From JAPOXR01 sp965116115 (GTDB taxonomy: Bacteria > Pseudomonadota > Alphaproteobacteria > Rhodobacterales > Rhodobacteraceae): a stretch of DNA of 64,000 nt. The stretch lies in NCBI GenBank assembly GCA_965116115.1, contig OZ220486.1:2418001-2482000 (forward strand), in the 5' to 3' direction. Position numbers and translations under genes: made by a program. The notes beneath the pieces are model-generated. The model saw only the letters and a list, made by a program, of their open reading frames with translations, was not told where the DNA came from and did no database searches. Positions within the stretch are counted from its first letter, which is position 1; every line of letters starts with the position of its first letter. Shown here piece by piece: positions 24,626 through 34,887 of the stretch.

Positions 24626-27600
24626 ATGGATTCGGTCAGCGATTTCTTTACGAATCCCGTTCTCAACTCGCCGTACGAGTATCCGGCCCGCCACTGGGAA
24701 CTTGATGATAAGAGACAACCCACGGGTAAGATCCGCGGGAAGCGCCGAAAAGTCTCATTCGCTACGCCGATTCCCAGTCCGCGGAACAGCGGCAGCACGA
24801 ATCCAGAGCTTCCTTTCGGCGAAATTGGGGGCGAAATAGGCGCAGCGGACGACCAGAAATACGAACATGCCTGGATTATTGAGAGCGTAAGGAACTCTGT
24901 GGATCGCTGGCGGGAAATTCCGGACAGCGCTCAGCAGCGGGTGACACCTGAAACGGCGCGTTTGCTGAACCACTGGCGGAATCACTCATTCAACAGGGTA
25001 CGGCCGTTTTTCTGCCAAGTCGAGGCCGTGGAGACCGTGATCTGGTTGACCGAAGTCGCCCCCAAGGGCGGAAAACACGAGCGGTCCCTTCTGGAACATC
25101 TCAGCCAAGTCAACTCGGCAGCGAACTCCAGCCTTTCCCGGCTCGCCCTTAAGCTTGCCACCGGGGCCGGAAAGACCGCGGTTATGGCCATGCTCATCGC
25201 TTGGCAGACCATAAACGCGCTTCGGCATCCGAACAGCAAGCGATTCACGCGCGGTTTCCTAGTCGTTACCCCCGGCATAACCATTAAAGACAGCTTGCGT
25301 GTGCTCTGGCCCAATGATCCGGAAAGTTACTACAAGACCAGGGAACTTGTGCCGCGTGACATGCTGGGCGACCTTGATCGAGCGAAAATCGTCATCACCA
25401 ACTTTCACGCGTTCAAACGGCGCGAAACATTGGAGATATCAAAAGGCGGCCGCGCCCTTCTCAAGGGGCATGGACCTGAATTGCGTTCCATTGAGAGCGA
25501 AGGTCAGATGCTCAGACGCGTGATGCCTGAGTTGCTGGGTATCAAGAATATATTCGTGCTGAATGACGAGGCGCATCACTGTTACCGGTCAAAGCCGGAA
25601 GACGCTGGCGGCAGCGCCCTCAGGGGAGATGAACTCAAGGAAGCGAAAAAACACGAGGAAGCTGCAAGACTCTGGATATCCGGGCTGGAAGCGGCAGCCG
25701 GCAAAATGCGCGTTTCCCGTGTAACCGATTTATCCGCCACCCCCTTCTTCCTGCGCGGATCAGGCTACGCGGAAGGAACGCTGTTCCCTTGGACCATGTG
25801 CGACTTCTCCCTAATGGACGCCATTGAATGCGGAATTGTGAAATTGCCCCGGGTGCCGGTTGCCGACAACGTGCCCGGCAGTGACATGCCGAAACTTCGG
25901 AACCTTTGGGAGCATATTGGAAAAGACATGCCCAAACGGGGCCGGAGCAGGACTTCCAACCTTGATTCTCTGAACATTCCCCCGATGCTCCAGACCGCCA
26001 TCGAGGCTCTCTACGGTCATTACGAAAAAACTTTTCGCCTTTGGAAAAAACAGGGAATTGAAGTTCCTCCCTGCTTCATCTTGGTCTGCAACAACACATC
26101 AACGTCGAAGCTGTTATACGACTACATCGCCGGGTATCATCGGGGGGGGGGGGTAGACGGATCCACAGTTCATGTCCCAGGCCGATTGAAACTGTTCCAA
26201 AACCACGATGATCACGGCAACCCGTTTGGGCGTCCGCGGACGCTTCTGATCGACAGCGAGCAACTTGAATCCGGTCTGGGGCTGGATGACAGCTTCCGCA
26301 AGATCGCGAAAAACGAAATCGATCGCTTCCGCCGCGACCGGATTGGGCGCACAGGCAACATCGAGTCCAGCGACAAAATTTCCGATGCTGAATTGCTGCG
26401 GGAGGTAATGAATACAGTCGGCAAGATCGGGCAGCTGGGTGAATCGGTGCGCTGCGTCGTCTCCGTTTCAATGCTGACAGAAGGCTGGGATGCCAACACG
26501 GTCACCCATGTGCTTGGCGTCCGCGCCTTCGGCACCCAGCTTTTGTGTGAACAGGCGGTCGGCCGGGCGCTTCGCCGCCAGTCGTACGAGTTGAATGACG
26601 AAGGCCGGTTTCCCGTCGAATACGCTGATGTGCTCGGCATTCCATTTGACTTCACGGCGCAACCGGTGGTCGCCGCTCCCCTGCCGCCCCGTAAGACAGT
26701 TCAGGTCAAGGCAATCATTCCGGAACGGAATCCCAGCGAGATTTGTTTTCCACGTATTGTCGGTTACCGCGTCCAGTTGCCGGAAGACCGTCTGGAGGCA
26801 AACTTCAATCCCGATTCGACAATGGAATTGACTCCCGAACTTGTCGGGCCATCCGTTACCCGAAACGAAGGCATAATCGGAGAGGGTGTGGACCTCGACT
26901 TGGTTCACACTTGCAGATTGCGCCGCCAGACTTTGCTGTATCACCTGACCAAGCGGCTGCTCGAAACAAAATGGCGTGACAATGACGGGAATCCGAAGCT
27001 TCACCTGTTCGGTCAACTCAAGCGAATCACACGCCTCTGGCTTGATGATCATCTCAACTGTAAAGGCGGCACCTGTCCTCCGCAACTTATGAATCTGACA
27101 TTAGCCGACGAGGCCTGCGAGCGAATTACACAAGGAATTGTCATGGGAACCGGAGCCGGGAACACTGTGACCGGCATTCTTGACCCCTACACTCCCAGAG
27201 GTTCCACTCGTCTCGTCGACTTCAAGACATCAAAAACAAACTTGTGGGCAACGGCATTAAATAAGTGTCACGTCAATTATGCTGTTTGCGACAGCAATTG
27301 GGAAAGCGAATTCTGCCGTGTTGCGGAGGCGCATCCCAAGATATGCGCGTACATAAAAAATCAGGGCCTCGGCCTTGAGGTTCCATACCGGCTTCTCGGC
27401 GAGAGCCGGATATACATTCCTGACTTTATCGTTCGTGTGGACGACGGGCGGGGCGAACACGACCTGCTGAGCCTGATCGTCGAGATCAAAGGCGTTCGCA
27501 GGGAAGATGCAAAGGTAAAACAGTCGACGATGAACGCTTACTGGGTTCCGGCCGCAAATGCGCTCAAGGAATTCGGACGCTGGGCTTTTGCTGAATTCAC

Positions 27601-27673
27601 TGATGCATACGGAATTGAAGACAGGTTTGATAAGATCATTGACAATCTTCTTAGCAAAGATTCCCCAAAATGA
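24626..27673 (+). CDS. Type III-like restriction enzyme, Res subunit (phase-variable tract)
   Basis: This 1015-residue helicase-nuclease has superfamily 2 motifs in order: Walker A KLATGAGKTAVMA near residue 190, the DEAH-type box VLNDEAHHCYR, motif III TDLSATPFFLRG, and motif VI CEQAVGRALRRQSY. A C-terminal PD-(D/E)xK-like nuclease site is visible in YIPDFIVRVD and SLIVEIKGVR, near residues 925-950. It would translocate on DNA and cut when partnered with the methyltransferase encoded downstream. A run of 12 G lies inside the gene at 26142; with 12 G the frame stays open, giving HRGGGVDG, so this copy reads as intact. A 4-nt overlap joins it to the next small ORF. Confidence 0.9.
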   Translation: MDSVSDFFTNPVLNSPYEYPARHWELDDKRQPTGKIRGKRRKVSFATPIPSPRNSGSTNPELPFGEIGGEIGAADDQKYEHAWIIESVRNSVDRWREIPDSAQQRVTPETARLLNHWRNHSFNRVRPFFCQVEAVETVIWLTEVAPKGGKHERSLLEHLSQVNSAANSSLSRLALKLATGAGKTAVMAMLIAWQTINALRHPNSKRFTRGFLVVTPGITIKDSLRVLWPNDPESYYKTRELVPRDMLGDLDRAKIVITNFHAFKRRETLEISKGGRALLKGHGPELRSIESEGQMLRRVMPELLGIKNIFVLNDEAHHCYRSKPEDAGGSALRGDELKEAKKHEEAARLWISGLEAAAGKMRVSRVTDLSATPFFLRGSGYAEGTLFPWTMCDFSLMDAIECGIVKLPRVPVADNVPGSDMPKLRNLWEHIGKDMPKRGRSRTSNLDSLNIPPMLQTAIEALYGHYEKTFRLWKKQGIEVPPCFILVCNNTSTSKLLYDYIAGYHRGGGVDGSTVHVPGRLKLFQNHDDHGNPFGRPRTLLIDSEQLESGLGLDDSFRKIAKNEIDRFRRDRIGRTGNIESSDKISDAELLREVMNTVGKIGQLGESVRCVVSVSMLTEGWDANTVTHVLGVRAFGTQLLCEQAVGRALRRQSYELNDEGRFPVEYADVLGIPFDFTAQPVVAAPLPPRKTVQVKAIIPERNPSEICFPRIVGYRVQLPEDRLEANFNPDSTMELTPELVGPSVTRNEGIIGEGVDLDLVHTCRLRRQTLLYHLTKRLLETKWRDNDGNPKLHLFGQLKRITRLWLDDHLNCKGGTCPPQLMNLTLADEACERITQGIVMGTGAGNTVTGILDPYTPRGSTRLVDFKTSKTNLWATALNKCHVNYAVCDSNWESEFCRVAEAHPKICAYIKNQGLGLEVPYRLLGESRIYIPDFIVRVDDGRGEHDLLSLIVEIKGVRREDAKVKQSTMNAYWVPAANALKEFGRWAFAEFTDAYGIEDRFDKIIDNLLSKDSPK
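26142..26153 (+). repeat. G12 homopolymer tract inside res
   Basis: Twelve consecutive G lie at about codon 507 of res. In the present length the frame is open. Any change not divisible by three would truncate the protein, before motif VI and the nuclease domain. Such tracts slip during replication and act as on/off switches in contingency genes. Confidence 0.85.
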
Positions 27674-28014
27674 AACCGGGATATTATTTTAATGACCAAC
27701 CTCGCAGCAAAATCGAGCTGGAATCAGCGCGTCGGGGACATCGCCTTTCCCATGCACAAGATTGTAAGAGCATGGCCGCGTACTCTATAGACAAAATGCG
27801 GGATACGAAATGTGACGCCTTGCCGCGAACCCCGCGCATGGCGATACCGCCAGACAGCGGGATGTTTCCCGATGTGTTCTCCGCTGAGACTGACGAGAAA
27901 CAGGAAATGAAATTGCGCTGTTGCTCAGAAAGCGGTAACCTTGACGTGGAGTATAGGGGCAGGCCAGGCAAAAAAAACACAAGCTGCATCAAGCGGCGAA
28001 AACGTGGATTTTGA
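27670..28014 (+). CDS. Small unrecognised ORF between res and mod
   Basis: A 114-codon frame starts with ATG overlapping the res TGA (ATGA), which suggests translational coupling. I do not recognise the product. The middle, DALPRTPRMAIPPDSGMFPD, looks protein-like, but the end turns basic. A second frame is also protein-like at both ends: 27692 onward (SSWNQRVGDIAFPMHKIVRA) and, after two stops, a tail ending at about 28117 (FWRIDLTISEIDALILHPAK). The segment may therefore be a decayed or frameshifted gene rather than one intact small ORF. Confidence 0.35.
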   Translation: MKPGYYFNDQPRSKIELESARRGHRLSHAQDCKSMAAYSIDKMRDTKCDALPRTPRMAIPPDSGMFPDVFSAETDEKQEMKLRCCSESGNLDVEYRGRPGKKNTSCIKRRKRGF

Positions 28015-29072
28015 TAGCAGTATGCCCGGGTTCAGCATCGACTCCGCGTTCTGGCGCATTGATCTCACGATTTCTGAGATTGATGCGCTTATATTGCACC
28101 CCGCTAAGGAAGTATAAAAGATGCCGCGCCCGAAACCCAAAAAATCTGTTAAAACTCTGATCCACAAAGATGCCGCTCGATCCAACATTCCGACAGCGGA
28201 ATATGAAACGGTTCTGGCAAAAGACAAACTGTCCCCGATCCGCATGGCTTACGAGCGCCGCAACCGCGACCTTGATCCTCAACTTGTCTGGCGAGGAAAG
28301 GATGAACAGGACAGTGCGGATCTTGTCGTGCAGGCCCCACCGCTCTACATTCAGGAAAAAGTGCACCCGAAGGCTCTGATTAACGACCTCCTGAGACAAA
28401 CGAGCGAACGGCGGACGGAAGAGAAACCGCCTCCAGTTGATTTATTCTCAGACTTCAATGGGCTGCCAAACCAAGAAGCGCGAACCGAGTTTTATCAGCA
28501 CGATGCGAACTGGTCGAACCGCATGATCTTGGGCGACAGCCTGCAGGTGATGGCGTCATTAGCAGAGCGCGAAGGGCTAAGAGAAAAAGTTCAGTGCATT
28601 TTTATCGATCCGCCATACGGCATCAGCTTCAACTCCAACTTCCAGTGGTCCACCACCAGCCGCAATGTGCAAGACGGAAAGGCTGCGCACATCACACGTG
28701 AGCCGGAGCAGGTGAAGGCATTCCGCGACACTTGGCGGCATGGAATCCACTCTTACCTGACATATCTATGCGACCGGCTAACGATCGCGCGGGAACTTCT
28801 CACAGGAAGCGGCTCGGTTTTCGTTCAGATCGGCGACGAAAATGTCCATCGCGTGCGTGCAGTGATGGACGAGGTATTCGGAGATGAGAATTTTGTCAGG
28901 CAAATAGTTTTTGCCAAGACCGGCAGTATGGTTTCCAACACGTTGGGCAGAACTTCCGATTATCTGTTGTGGTATGCAAAAAACAAACTGAAGGTCAAAT
29001 ACAGGCAGTTGTACTCACGTAAAAAGCCGGACAATTTTTATAAATTTGTGGAGATGCCAGATGGAACTTTAG

Positions 29073-29084
29073 CCCCCCCCCCCC
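29073..29084 (+). repeat. C12 homopolymer tract inside mod
   Basis: Twelve consecutive C lie at about codon 318 of mod, between the DPPY and SAM-binding motifs. At this length translation stops at 29134. Gain of one C or loss of two restores the frame into the rest of the gene. Together with the G12 run in res, this suggests replication-slippage switching of the whole locus. Confidence 0.88.
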
Positions 29085-30429
29085 GGGATATACAGACTTT
29101 CTTTTATCAAACGTGCGAGTTGCACGATTCGTAAGCTTAGATAGTGCCGGTCCAGCCAACCAAGACACACCATTCGAATTTGAGGGGAAAGTCTATCGGC
29201 CTTCCCGAAATCGACATTGGAGCTTGGAGTATCCAGAAGGCATGGAGATTCTAAAAAAAGCTGGTCGAATCATACAGTCCGGCAATACAATCAGGTGGAA
29301 ATATTTTATAGATGATTATCCATTAAAAGTAATATCTGAAATATGGCATGATACCTCAGGGTTTAGCGGAGGCCAAGTTTATGTTGTGGAGACTCGTCCG
29401 AAAATTGCTGAACGCTGTATCCAGATGACAACCGATCCAGGTGATTTGGTACTGGATCCAACCTGCGGGTCAGGGACAACGGCCTATGTCGCTGAGCAGT
29501 GGGGACGGCGTTGGATCACCATCGACACTAGCCGCGTGGCGCTCGCGCTGGCTCGCGCGCGTATGATGGGCGCTCGGTATCCTTGGTACCTGCTTGCCGA
29601 CAGCCCTGAGGGAAAGATCAAAGAGGAGGAAATCACAAGGCAGGTGCCTTCAGAAACATCGACAGGCGGTGACATCCGACAAGGTTTCGTCTACGAGCGC
29701 GCGCCCCATATCACCTTGAAATCCATCGCTGACAATACCGAAATCGACGTTATCTGGGAGCAACATCAGGAAACGCTTGAACCCCTGCGCACTCGTCTTA
29801 ACGCTGCTCTCGGCACAAAATGGGAAGAATGGGAAGTTCCCCGCGAAGCCGAAAAGGATTGGCCCTGTGAAGTTGAGGCTGTGCACGCCGAATATTGGAA
29901 GGAACGCATCGCCCGGCAAAAAAAGATTGATGCATCCATCGCTGCGAGAGCGGATTTCGAATATCTTTATGACAAACCATATGAGGACACATCCCGCACC
30001 CGTGTCGCCGGACCGTTCACAGTCGAGAGCTTGGTGCCGCACAGGGCATTGTTCGTTGGCGAAAATGACGAACTCTTTTCCGCTGCCAGCCCTGCCCCTG
30101 ACCATAACGAGGGTTCGAACTTTGCTGCGATGATCTTGGACAATCTCAAGAGTTCCGGTGTTCAGCAGTCACGCAAGGAAGACCGTATCGGATTTACGTC
30201 ACTCACCCCTTGGCCGGGCCATTATGTCTGTGCCGATGGCCGCTATGTCGAGGGCGGCGGCGAAACCGGCCCTGTGCGCCGGGCCGGAGTGTTCATCGGC
30301 CCCGAGTTCGGCACGGTCGCGCGCTCGGACCTCGTGGCTGCGGCCCGCGAGGCAAATGAGGCTGGTTTTGATATATTGATCGCCTGCGCATTCAACTACG
30401 AACCGCACGCCAGCGAGTTCGAACGACTA

Positions 30430-31798
30430 GTAGTCTGACACAGTGATAATGATGGTAATCGTGGTTTGGCGGACGTCCTGATTTCCGGTGTTGACGCTCC
30501 GTTGAAGTTGTGGTAGCAGACCTCAGTCTGAACGAAGACAAATGCTGTCGGCCGGGTATTTCAGCCGGATTCTGAGCAGGAATCCAGCGGCTGAGGCCTG
30601 TTTCGCGCCGGCGGCGATTACAAGAGGCGGGAAGCTATGACGGATCAACAGGAACAAATCGGACGCAAGATATGGCATGTGCGGCTCGAAGATCATGAAC
30701 GGGCTGAATTAGAGGAGATCGTTTCATCCGGCCGCGGTTCGGCCGAGCGGCGGCGGCGGGCGCATATTCTTCTTCTCACGGATGAGAACCGGAAGAGCGG
30801 TGCGCGCGCCGATGCCGACGCCGCCGATTCCGTCGGTGTCGGCACGGCGACTGTCGAGCGGCTCCGCCGGCGTTTTGTCGAGGAGGGTATGGCGGCTCTG
30901 GAGCGCAAGCCGCATTCGAACCGTGTTCCTCCGAAGCTTGACGGCGAGGGCGAGGCGAAGCTGACGATGATCGCCTGTTCGGAACCTCCCGAAGGGCGTT
31001 CCTCATGGACGCTGGAACTGCTCGGCGAGCGGCTGGTCGCGTTGAATGTCGTTGACAGCATTTCCCGGGAGACGGTCAGGAGGACATTAAAAAAAACGAT
31101 TTGAAACCGCACCTTACGCGGTGCTGGTGCATTCCGGCGGAGAACAGCGGCGACTTCGCATGCTCGATGGAGGATGTGCTCAGGGTCTATCAGCGGAAAT
31201 TCAGCGAGGACGAGGTCTTGGTCTGCATGGACGAGGCGAGCAAGCAGCAGACGAAGGAGGTCCGCACGGCTTTGCCTGCCGCTCCCGGCCGGCCGGCGCG
31301 CTTCGACTGCGAATACGAGCGCAACGGGACGGCGAATCTGTTCATGGTTCATGCGCCGCTTGCAGGCTGGCGGCATGTCAAAATCACCGACCGCCGGACG
31401 AAGAAAGATTTCGCCGAGCTCCTCAGGGACATCGCCGATGTTCACTTCCCCGGCAAAAAAATCGTGCTGGTCATGGACAACCTTAACACGCACAAGCTGT
31501 CGAGTCTTTACTACGCTTTTCCGCCGGAGCAGGCGGGCAGGCTCTACGAGCGTTTCGAAGTTCATCACACGCCGAAACACGGCAGCTGGCTGAACATCGC
31601 CGAGAGCGAGATCAGCGTGCTGAGCCGTCAGTGCCTGTCCCGGCGCATTCCCGACCGGGAGACGCTCTGCCGCGAGGTTTCGGCATGGGAAAAAGCGCGC
31701 AACGCCGACCCGGCCCCGGTCAAATGGCGGTTCACCGCCGAAGACGCGCGCATCAAATTGCATTCTTTGTACCCATCAATATAACAAAGACAGACTAC
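30430..31798 (+). mobile_element. IS630-family insertion sequence in mod
   Basis: This is a 1369-bp element flanked by TA (30428-30429 and 31799-31800), the target duplication of IS630/Tc1-type transposition. Imperfect terminal inverted repeats of about 26 bp begin GTAGTCTG at both ends and match at roughly 20 positions. Precise removal with one TA rejoins the mod frame (codons for E-R-L then G-P-V), which confirms the boundaries. The transposase occupies 30637-31784. Confidence 0.93.
30637..31784 (+). CDS. IS630-family transposase, two frames joined by -1 frameshift
   Basis: Frame A (30637-31104) encodes a helix-turn-helix N-terminus with ADAADSVGVGTATVERLRRR and ends soon after TLKKTI. Frame B (31101-31784) carries the DDE catalytic part: VLVCMDEASKQQ (first Asp), IVLVMDNLNTHK (second Asp) and HHTPKHGSWLNIAESEIS (Glu). 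A run of eight A at 31089-31096 lies at the junction, where a -1 slip gives TLKKNDLKPHL, the usual IS630 continuation. This is typical programmed frameshifting for the family, so the element may still be active. Confidence 0.88.
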
Positions 31799-32363
31799 TA
31801 GGCCCTGTTTCAATCCTGAAAGCACGAATGAACGCCGACCTGCACATGGCTGATGACCTGAAGAATACCGGCAAGGGCAACTTATTTGTTATTTTCGGCG
31901 AACCGGACATCGATATACTGAAAGATGACAATGACCGCATCCGGGTCCGGATCAATGGCGTGGATGTCTTTCACCCCCGTACCGGCGAGGTGCGGAGTGG
32001 TGAAGCGGACGACATCGCCTGCTGGTTCATTGACACCGACTATAACGAAGAGAGCTTTTTTGTCCGCCACGCCTATTTCCTTGGAGCGCGCGATCCTTAC
32101 AAGGCGCTAAAGAGCACCCTCAGGGCGGAAATTGATCACGACGCTTGGGCAACGCTTTACAGCGACACCTCCCGCCCGTTCGCGAAACCTGCCTCTGGCC
32201 GCATCGCCGTCAAGGTTATCAACCACCTTGGCGACGAAGTGTTGAAAGTGTTCAAGGTCTGACACAATACTGCAGTCCGACCCGGCCGGGCAAGACGCGC
32301 ATTCATGATGATTCAACCGCAGGAAACGCGTCATGCTGCTGCCGGCTATAGTATCCATCCGCA

Positions 32364-32570
32364 TTATGCACGGACACTGGTAGAATGTCCAAGCGGTCTG
32401 GCCGTTTCATTAAGGGCGGAACCTAATGCTTGCTGGATTGCGTTGCCGTGAACAACGCCTAGAATGAATCCCAAGAACCGCCTTAGCGGAACCAATTGCG
32501 CTTTCTTGAGCTCGGCATGACTCAGCCGCGTTTCCCGTAATGTTGCTGCTTCAACGGCTGTGGCCGCCAT
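32364..32570 (-). CDS. Small unrecognised ORF downstream of AAA ATPase gene
   Basis: This 68-residue frame lies 140 bp after the end of the AAA ATPase gene on the same strand. The translation looks protein-like, with an acidic-basic helix (TRLSHAELKKAQLVPLRR) and a hydrophobic FLGFILGVVHG. The frame extends to 32618, but ATG 32570 is the more natural start. No family is recognised. The rest of the 32263-32709 interval shows nothing else. Confidence 0.35.
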   Translation of the reverse strand: MAATAVEAATLRETRLSHAELKKAQLVPLRRFLGFILGVVHGNAIQQALGSALNETARPLGHSTSVRA

Positions 32571-32709
32571 TTTTGAGCCATGAAACAAATAGCTTGACCG
32601 GGTGGCATCGCTGCACAACCGGATATGTACTATATGCGCTCATTACCCGACCGCAGCCACCCCGGCAAATGCCGAATTCTGACGGCAATGTTCACCGTCA
32701 CAGACCAGG

Positions 32710-33834
32710 TCAGCCGGCTTCCTTAGCCATGTAATCCATCATGCTTGGAACCCCGGGCTCCCAGTCCACATCCGGCGCCGAACTCCAGACGAAGCCGCGG
32801 GATCGCAGAAAACGCAATTTTCCCGGCAGGGTCCAGCCGGCAAGTTCAACCTCGTCGACCACGGCTTCAAGCTGCGCATCACTCATGTGGCCAAGGCCCT
32901 CCGCGAAGGCTTTGGCAACGGCGTATGCGAGAGGCAGTGCTTCGGCTTCAACAAACTCGGATCGACGATCACGGTAGTAGTCGCGCCGTTCAAGCCCGCC
33001 GGTCTCCTTGGCCCTCAGCGCGTGTGTTGCGTCGAGCGTCCTAGCCCCGGCCGAAACCATCGCCTCCCATGCTGCGGCTCCGTAGACTTGCAGGAAGTAA
33101 GGATAGCGGTCAGCAGTCGAGGCCAAATCCGCCGCGACACCGTCCTCAAGCTTGATGCCGGCCGCCCGAAAAGGCTCAGCGACCACTAGTTCCGCTTCCC
33201 CAGCCGACAGCCGGTTGACCCGCAGTCTCCTGCCGCGGCTCCAGTAACTGACACGCGCACTCCGCAGCACATCCTCAAGATCCGGGGTGCCGGCAAGTAC
33301 CATGGCTATCCGGGTTTCCGCTCCCGCGGCTTGGACAGCGTTCATGATCTCATTCAGCCGTTCCGGTTTCGCAGTATGCGCCTCATCCATCAGGATCAGA
33401 AAAGCATCTCTGCCAAGCCCAGTATACAGGCTGTTGTCCGGTGCCTTGATATCTGCCCTTATCATCGCTGCGCCTGCATTGAACGAGAGATTGATGCTGA
33501 GATACGAAAATAATCGCTTCACCAGTCCATGATCAGGGGTTGCCGATGCCAGCTTGCGCATCAAGTTTTCGCCTGACTCAAGATCTTTTGTAGTCAAGTA
33601 GGCGCAAGGAATAGGCTTTCCTGTCTTCGCCTTCTTCAAGAACCAATGCAACAGCACCGTCTTGCCGTTCCCGCGGGGGCCGTAGAGAAAGGCGAATTTC
33701 GGGCCGAACCTATCACTCCGAAGGTGCTTGAGAATGCTCAGAAGCGTTTTCTCGAGCTCCGGGCGATGGCCCATCCTTGGTGGAATCTCGGCGATTCCGG
33801 GCGTGAACGGATTGTCCGGCAGCGGGCTGTTCAT
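32710..33834 (-). CDS. AAA-type ATP-binding protein of unknown function
   Basis: This 374-residue soluble protein has Walker A YGPRGNGKTV (residues 51-60), Walker B DAFLILMDEAHTA and a likely sensor-1 region RIAMVLAGTPDL. The C-terminal half is helical with a winged-helix-like GHMSDAQLEAVVDEVELAG. The architecture resembles Orc1/MalT-like or STAND-related ATPases that often appear in genomic islands; no precise role can be given. It lies between the restriction locus and an IS5-type element and is transcribed toward the restriction locus. Confidence 0.75.
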   Translation of the reverse strand: MNSPLPDNPFTPGIAEIPPRMGHRPELEKTLLSILKHLRSDRFGPKFAFLYGPRGNGKTVLLHWFLKKAKTGKPIPCAYLTTKDLESGENLMRKLASATPDHGLVKRLFSYLSINLSFNAGAAMIRADIKAPDNSLYTGLGRDAFLILMDEAHTAKPERLNEIMNAVQAAGAETRIAMVLAGTPDLEDVLRSARVSYWSRGRRLRVNRLSAGEAELVVAEPFRAAGIKLEDGVAADLASTADRYPYFLQVYGAAAWEAMVSAGARTLDATHALRAKETGGLERRDYYRDRRSEFVEAEALPLAYAVAKAFAEGLGHMSDAQLEAVVDEVELAGWTLPGKLRFLRSRGFVWSSAPDVDWEPGVPSMMDYMAKEAG

Positions 33835-33936
33835 GCAGGCGAATTATCCGAAAACGGCGTTGAATTTCAGACTGAACCAGAGAAACCGGCAATTCTCATT
33901 ATACACGGGAAGGTCATTCATTCTCTTTGTTCCTTA

Positions 33937-34887
33937 GAGTTTGTTCCATATGTTGAGCAGTCGCGCCGCCGTGCAGCATAATCCCGTTTTGTTGACAAAA
34001 AATGGGAGCATCCACATGGCTTGGAACGAGACTGCCGGGCCGCTTTATAAGCGATCTTTAGACCGGTTTGAAACCGATGTGACCGATGCGGAACAGTCGG
34101 TAGCAGCGCCGCTGCCGCCCTCAAGGACAGTCCGCAAGCCGATCACCGACCTCCGGGAGATGTTCAACGCTGTCTGGTTCATGCTCGCGACCGGCTGCTG
34201 ACAGCGGTCAATTCCTGAATGTTTTCCGCCTTTCAGCGCCGTTCAGAATTATTTCTATGCTTGGCGGAACGCCGGCATCTTTGGCACTGCGCCGGCTGGC
34301 GCGCCGGCAAGCCGGCCGTGCGGCGGACCCGACGGCGGCGGCGATTGACAGTCAGTCGGTGAAGACGACGGAAAGCGGAGGCCCTTCGGGATATGATGCC
34401 GGCAAGAAGATCAAGGGCCGCAAACGTCACATCACGGCAGTCGCCGACGGTTCGCCGATCGCTGTCCTGATCCATGAGGCGTCAATTCAGGATCGGGTCG
34501 GCGCCCCGGGGGTGATCCTGCGGACGCCGGCGGCGGCGCCGCGGGTAACCAAGCTGCAGTCTGACGGCGGCTGTCAGGGGCCGAAATTGGCCTCGGCGCC
34601 GGTGGATCTCGGGCTGGGATCGCTGATTGAAATCGTGCGTAACCCTGAGAAACAAAAGGGATTCACTGTCTTATACCGTCGCTGGGCAGTTGAGCGGACC
34701 TTCGCGTGGATGTCGCGTTGTCGGCGTCTGGCAAAGGACTATGAACGGTCACTGGCGAGTTCGCTGAGTCAGGCACAGCTGGCCGCCTGCCGGTTTCTGA
34801 TGCGCCGGCTGGCATGGAATGCCGCATTGCTAGAAATATAAATGATATCAACAGCTTATAAATGTCCACGAATTATGATTCAAACTC
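33937..34887 (+). mobile_element. IS5-family element (IS1031/IS427-like), defective
   Basis: This is a 951-bp element with terminal inverted repeats GAGTTTGTTCCATA and GAGTTTGAATCATA (12 of 14 match). It is flanked on both sides by TTA (33934-33936 and 34888-34890), a TNA target duplication. The transposase inside is broken, so the element can only move if helped by another copy. Confidence 0.8.
34016..34841 (+). pseudogene. IS5-family transposase, disrupted
   Basis: The N-terminal part starts at ATG 34016 (MAWNETAGPLYKRSLDR) and contains ITDLREMFNAVWFMLATGC, ending at a TGA (34199-34201). The frame resumes in pieces (SIPECFPPFSAVQNYFYAWR). After a frameshift it continues as AAAIDSQSVKTTESGGPSGY, then KKIKGRKRHI, the conserved IS5 DDE region, and RRWAVERTFAWMSRCRRLAK near the end. 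At least one stop and one frameshift make it inactive. Confidence 0.85.

Larger units (their letters stand above)
28121..32262 (+). pseudogene. Type III-like DNA methyltransferase (Mod), off by C12 frameshift and split by IS630
   Basis: Three pieces make one adenine/cytosine-N methyltransferase. Piece 1 (28121-29134) has the catalytic FIDPPYGISF near residue 165 and ends at a run of 12 C. Piece 2 (29113-30438) resumes in another frame and holds the SAM-binding motif DPTCGSGTTAYVA. Piece 3 (31801-32262) is the C-terminus with KNTGKGNLFVIFGEPDIDIL. Motif order, DPPY before the SAM motif, is that of beta-class Mod proteins. Removing the IS with one TA and adding one C (C13) gives one frame of 923 residues; C10 gives 922. 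As it stands it is inactive twice over. Res next to it still reads intact. Confidence 0.88.
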
